In this document: piece after piece, positions 60,149 through 64,000 of the stretch
Layout of the letters: the number at the start of each line of letters is the position of its first letter
How positions within the stretch are numbered: position 1 is the first letter of the stretch
Source of the DNA: Castanea sativa
Taxonomy: Eukaryota > Streptophyta > Magnoliopsida > Fagales > Fagaceae
Direction: 5' to 3'
Length of the DNA stretch: 64,000 bases
Assembly (NCBI RefSeq): GCF_040712315.1
Contig: NC_134013.1
Location: forward strand, 81,040,001 to 81,104,000
Notes under the pieces: generated by a model
Database searches by the model: none
What the model saw: the letters and a program-made list of their open reading frames with translations, nothing else
What the model was told of the DNA's origin: nothing
Position numbers and translations under genes: made by a program

Positions 60149-61332
60149 AAGAAAAAATTGGTTGGGACACGCATGTTGCCGTGTCCAATGCATTTCCTGT
60201 GTCCCGTATGTGTTCATACACGGGCACATTATCCCAAATACCGTGTCCGTGCTTTCCAAACCACACACATCCAGGAGCAATAGAGAAAATTGTGAATGAG
60301 AACCAGATTGAACCCAACTGCTCATATTTAACAATCACATCTTATGTCTCAATGTTTAATGGAATTTTTTATAATTAAAAAAAAAAATCACAATAGACGA
60401 CAATATGATAAGACAATGCTCTGTCACTCCATTGCTATACAGTATTAAGGAAAAGATTTTTATAAAATACCTAAAAGAATGAAATATTGGAATTTAATTA
60501 ACTTCAATTAGCGTAAGTGGAGCGCTACACTGCTAGTGTGCTAATGTAGATCGTTGCTCATAGATGCAATTTGAATATTACGTACCAAAAGATGGACTTC
60601 TTGTTTTTCATTAGATTCCATAATCCATACTCAAGACTTCTAGCTCTTTTAAATTTTAACTAATGCTGCACAGATTTGCAAAGATGCCAACATAGTGTTC
60701 AACTAAATTTCTCATTAAGGAAGCCAAAAGTTCTTTCCCAACTAAAAAAATTCAAAGATGTGCAGTGTAGCCAGAAAATTCTTTATATATTCCCCAACAT
60801 AATGTATTCCAAGGTTGTCTAAATTAGTGAAACTTTTAAGGCAGGCCATCAATTGTATCCAGATTTTGTACCTTAATTCATGCCAAAACATACTGGTTCT
60901 GTCATGCAAGAAATGGCACAAAAGAGCAATGGAATCATCTTCGACATTAAGCTGCTCTAAATGGAAATTGATCGTTTTTTCAAGGTTTGCAATGAAATGT
61001 GAGGGGGTTACATGAGCAATAACAGATGAATCTGGGTCTCTAAATCCATGGTTCTATTCTTTATTTTGTACCAATATTTCCTGATATATTGTGAAATTTC
61101 AAGATGAAAAACAATCAGATCAAGTCAAACTCAGGCCTTAACAAACACAGACCATCAGCAACTAAGTAACCTCAATATGAAATCACTAATTAGACTTCGG
61201 GAAAATGTTTAAAAGAGATTCAAAGTGTTGGCCTATTCCATGTTTTAATTTCAGTCGAAATTTTGTTAGGGAAGGGCAACCGTGAAGCAATCATCTTCTG
61301 TCATCCCCAATATATATATAAAACAGAGGGAT
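60149..61332. other. Intergenic, possible unassigned coding remnant on the minus strand
   Basis: Contains GTGTCC/GGACAC-rich sequence (60165-60260). On the minus strand at about 61012-60850, a stretch reads codon-like (FHLEQLNVEDDSIALLCHFL) without stops for about 50 codons, but I cannot assign it to a family. Confidence 0.3.
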
Positions 61333-61540
61333 CTACACAAGTTCCTTCATTTTGGGTTCAAGAACCGGAGGGTCAATATCAATTCCCATGTTAGCTGTCA
61401 TCCCTGCTATAACTCTCATTGCTAATTCTAAACTTGTGTAATTTAAATCTGCCAGCTTTTCAGTAGCAATTGTGCACAATTGCTCAATGGTGATCTTGCC
61501 TACTTTCTTCGTCTTTGTTCTTTAGAATCTTTATCTCCAC
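61333..61540 (-). pseudogene. Plastid ribosomal protein L11 (uL11c) 3' fragment
   Basis: On the minus strand VGKITIEQLCTIATEKLADL is followed by AMRVIAGMTANMGIDIDPPV, LEPKMKELV and a stop at 61335-61333. This is the C-terminal domain of nuclear-encoded plastid L11, including its distinctive ANMGIDIDPP ending. Upstream, DSKEQ matches the preceding linker only after a one-base frameshift near 61512, and the N-terminal two thirds are not recognisable. No intron or transit peptide is seen. Read as a truncated pseudogene, possibly processed. Confidence 0.82.
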
Positions 61541-61929
61541 CTACATATCAATCAAGATACAGCTCTGTTAACTGGAGCTCTCTGCTCTTCTTCATCACCC
61601 GCTATCTTAGGATGCTTATCTTTGTCACCTCCAAGGTGAACTCTGGTGCAAGCTCTGCTTCACTGATTTTGTTGGTCTATGATTGTAAGAATATACAACT
61701 AGAATAAAAACTGAACTTCAAGCTTACTATTGTCACAGGGTAAGGTAGTGTTTATAACATTTGAATTAAACCAGTAGCTTACAACAACACAACAACAACA
61801 ACCAGTAGCTTACAACAACTAGATGAGGAGCCACATCTTACAACAACTAAAAACCAGTAGCTTTTAGTCTACAATTTCATTAAATTAAAATTAAAAAGGA
61901 AAGAGACATGCACTGATGTATCCATTTGG

Positions 61930-62060
61930 ATTTGAAAGCCATTACATCTCTTAGAAAGCTCCATCCCTTATCTTATTATGCCTTTTCTGTATCTACCTTC
62001 AAAGCCATCTCAACTGCTTTACCCTTTCTCCTCATTCAATGCAGCAAACTAATAGACAAA
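61930..62060 (-). pseudogene. LINE reverse-transcriptase scrap
   Basis: The minus strand reads MRRKGKAVEMALKVDTEKA, then two adjacent stops, then DKGWSFLRDVMAFKS. This corresponds to the plant non-LTR RT block (MALK-D-KAYDR-EWSFL). It is too short and broken to place in a family. Confidence 0.65.
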
Positions 62061-62893
62061 TTAGCCATGACAAATTCTCCTAGTTTGAATATTGCAAAGT
62101 GTAGCCTCATTCCATTGCTTCAGGGTTTTATTTGGTCTCCTTGATCTTGTTGCACGATCCATACTCTATAGCCTGGCAAACCCCAAACATCTTTACCTCC
62201 AGTGGATGTTTACCAAAACCTGGTCTAATCTGTCTTTCACTTGAGCAACCCATAATTTTATGTTTTATTTTAATTAGTAAATGGGGGAGGAGGAATTTTC
62301 AACCCAATTAAGCTACAAATCTCCGGCATTTGACTAGGTAAATTTTACTCCTGAGAAATTAATGTCTACTAGTCCTTCTAAAAGTTCACTAAAAATGTTG
62401 TAATCTCCAAGTTTTTCTGGTATATCAACTTAGATTGGAGTAAATATAATTGTATTCAACTCAGGTACAGCTCATTAGTTTTTTCAATTAAATTCAGCCC
62501 CTTGTTGCATTACCCAATAAAACAAAAATAGTGTACAACTGAATTCTATTTCTCCAGCTACATTGTTTCCATCAGATAAGTCAGTATGTACATATCAGAT
62601 CCATTTTAAGAGCGTGTTTGGACTTCGAATCAGCCTAATTCCTAAAACGGTAAAGACTTCAATACCATTGAATTCATTTTCCACAACAACCAAAAAAAAA
62701 AAATTTATTGAATTGAAGCTAAAACAAACATATCCTAATTAGTTTTAAAAACCCATCAAAGAAAAATACGAGATCAGCAAAAAAAAAAACTAAAACTACT
62801 TTTATGAAAAATGAAAATGGGTGGAGGGGGGGAGGGGAGGGAGGCTCAGATTCGCCTTTTCTCAGACAAAAGAGAAAAAAAAAGGCACACCGC
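62061..62893. other. Intergenic
   Basis: AT-rich; no gene recognised. GGGAGGGG-rich sequence near 62820-62845. Confidence 0.45.
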
Positions 62894-63326
62894 CATGGCT
62901 GCAACAAAGAGACGAGCTCTGTGGGAAAAGGGCATAAAAGTCATTTTCCCACAGTAGCTCGAACTCGGAGTCGCCCCGCCAAGAAACGGGTACCCATTTT
63001 TTTCCCATCGCCTGTTTATCAAGTTGAAATTATCATCACCGCCTCATAATGAAAGAGATAGAGAGATAGAGAGACAGAGAGTAGAGAGAGAGAGAGAGAG
63101 AGAGAGTAGAGATAAATATATATATGTATATATGTTTGTTTGTGTGTGTGTATGTGAGAGGAGGGCGGTTTGGTAACAAAGGCTAGAGATAAGATAATCA
63201 TCGGCTCCAGCAGCATTCAGAGAAGGGCAACCACCCTCAAAACGCCGCAGCCTCTCTGAGAGCAGAGCCTCATTCTTAAACTAATGAGAGTGAACCCTAC
63301 CTCTCTGCCTCCATCCTCTATTTATA
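62894..63326 (-). promoter_or_regulatory. Orphan promoter/5'UTR fragment, copy 2
   Basis: Minus strand: TATAAATA (63326-63319), CTGCTCTCAGAGAGG, CTGGAGCCGATGATTATCTT, GAGGCGGTGATGATAATTT, CGTTTCTTGGCGGGG, AAAATGACTTTTATGCCCTT and GCAGCCATGGCGGT with ATG at 62896-62894. It is collinear with 53598-54001. The frame after the ATG (MAVCLFFSLLSEKRRI, then stop) is short. (GA)n and (TA)n repeats at about 63048-63130 separate the blocks. Confidence 0.6.
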
Positions 63327-64000
63327 TTTTTTCTTTGTACCCCTATACTTTTCCATTTATTTTGGTTTTGTACATTTATTCCATTTTTACCCTTACTTTT
63401 TCATCCTTTGATGTCGGCCTGGGGTGGAAGAGGAGGGTGTTCTTGTCAATGCGTATCCTTGGACTCTTGTGAGGTAGGGGATATGATGCTAATTTTCGGA
63501 AAAGTTGTTTTATTGTACAATTGTTTTTCCTAGTTTTTTTTTTTTTTTTTTTTTTTTTAATCTTAATTTAAAAAATAAAAATGTTTTTCCTTTTTTTTTT
63601 CTTTAATATTAGAGTATATGGCACCACATAAAATGACATGGCTGAGAGTTGGGTCCAATGCCCAATTGTACTGAATTTGTTGAAATAATGATATGTGTTT
63701 ATTTTTGAACATGTATCACCATCTCAACAAATCTAGTGTACTGGATGCATTAGACCTAAACCTCATCCAAATGACATAATTTATGCTACCACTCATCTAC
63801 ATAGCAAGTTTTGAGTAGTGCAAGTGTAATATGTGGGTTCATATGAGAACACACTTTTACCACTTATAACTTGTCAATGTATTATTTCATGTGACACTAT
63901 CATTACCCTTAATATTAAGTCTATGAATATAAAAAGTTAAGGAAAATAATAAAAGTACTATAAATTTTACTCCATCAAATTTACAAATTGATATGGCAAT
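63327..64000. other. Right edge, nothing recognised
   Basis: T-rich sequence with a long T-run at about 63532-63558; no gene seen. Confidence 0.5.

Noticed and set aside
60114..60338. 74-codon minus-strand frame with Cys and Trp
   Set aside because: The sequence is a GTGTCC/GGACAC-rich dispersed repeat and the two overlapping frames are equally good; no family recognised.

Overview
This is a eudicot plant nuclear window. It is AT-rich and intron-rich, has long poly-A/T and dinucleotide microsatellites, and carries plant-specific families (temperature-induced lipocalin, DUF1068, GDPD-like cell-wall protein) among plant Ty3/gypsy, Ty1/copia, L1, hAT and Tourist-like elements. Some dispersed repeats resemble ones I associate with Fagaceae (oak/chestnut), but that is only an impression and the species cannot be fixed by reading.

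Layout. 1432-1627 (-) is the first exon of a DUF1068 (ELMO/NKS1-type) protein whose other exons lie off the left edge. 4030-6000 (-) is a decayed Pro-X carboxypeptidase (S28) gene. 6.4-10.7 kb is a cluster of DNA-transposon remnants. 12022-13304 (+) is a complete two-exon temperature-induced lipocalin (185 aa). 16011-24288 (-) is a complete six-exon R-SNARE YKT6 gene (199 aa); its introns hold a 5'-truncated L1 LINE (same strand), a non-autonomous hAT with a perfect 8-bp target duplication, and a 171-bp tandem duplication. 27142-38371 is an 11.2-kb Tat/Ogre-like Ty3/gypsy element with both LTRs and a 5-bp TSD, dual RNase H, a 151-bp tandem array and a spliced-looking antisense gene. 39538-44738 is a complete-length but inactivated Ty1/copia element on the minus strand. 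48027-52764 (+) is a complete nine-exon GDPD-like GPI-anchored protein (744 aa). 53.5-64 kb holds a duplicated promoter/5'UTR fragment (two copies 9.3 kb apart), a solo LTR with TSD, a class-3-type lipase pseudogene, a plastid RPL11 pseudogene tail, a LINE scrap and two MITE-like elements.

The intact host genes are unrelated single genes: stress lipocalin at the plasma membrane, ER-Golgi/vacuole membrane fusion, and cell-wall organisation. They form no operon-like or pathway cluster. I derived exon boundaries by reading splice sites and checking that phase is kept; in all three complete genes the spliced length is a multiple of three and ends at the expected family length. Two of the introns need a GC donor instead of GT.

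I found no convincing wholly new gene system. The most unusual material is the antisense gene plus tandem array inside the gypsy element, the two GC-AG introns, and the paired orphan promoter fragments.
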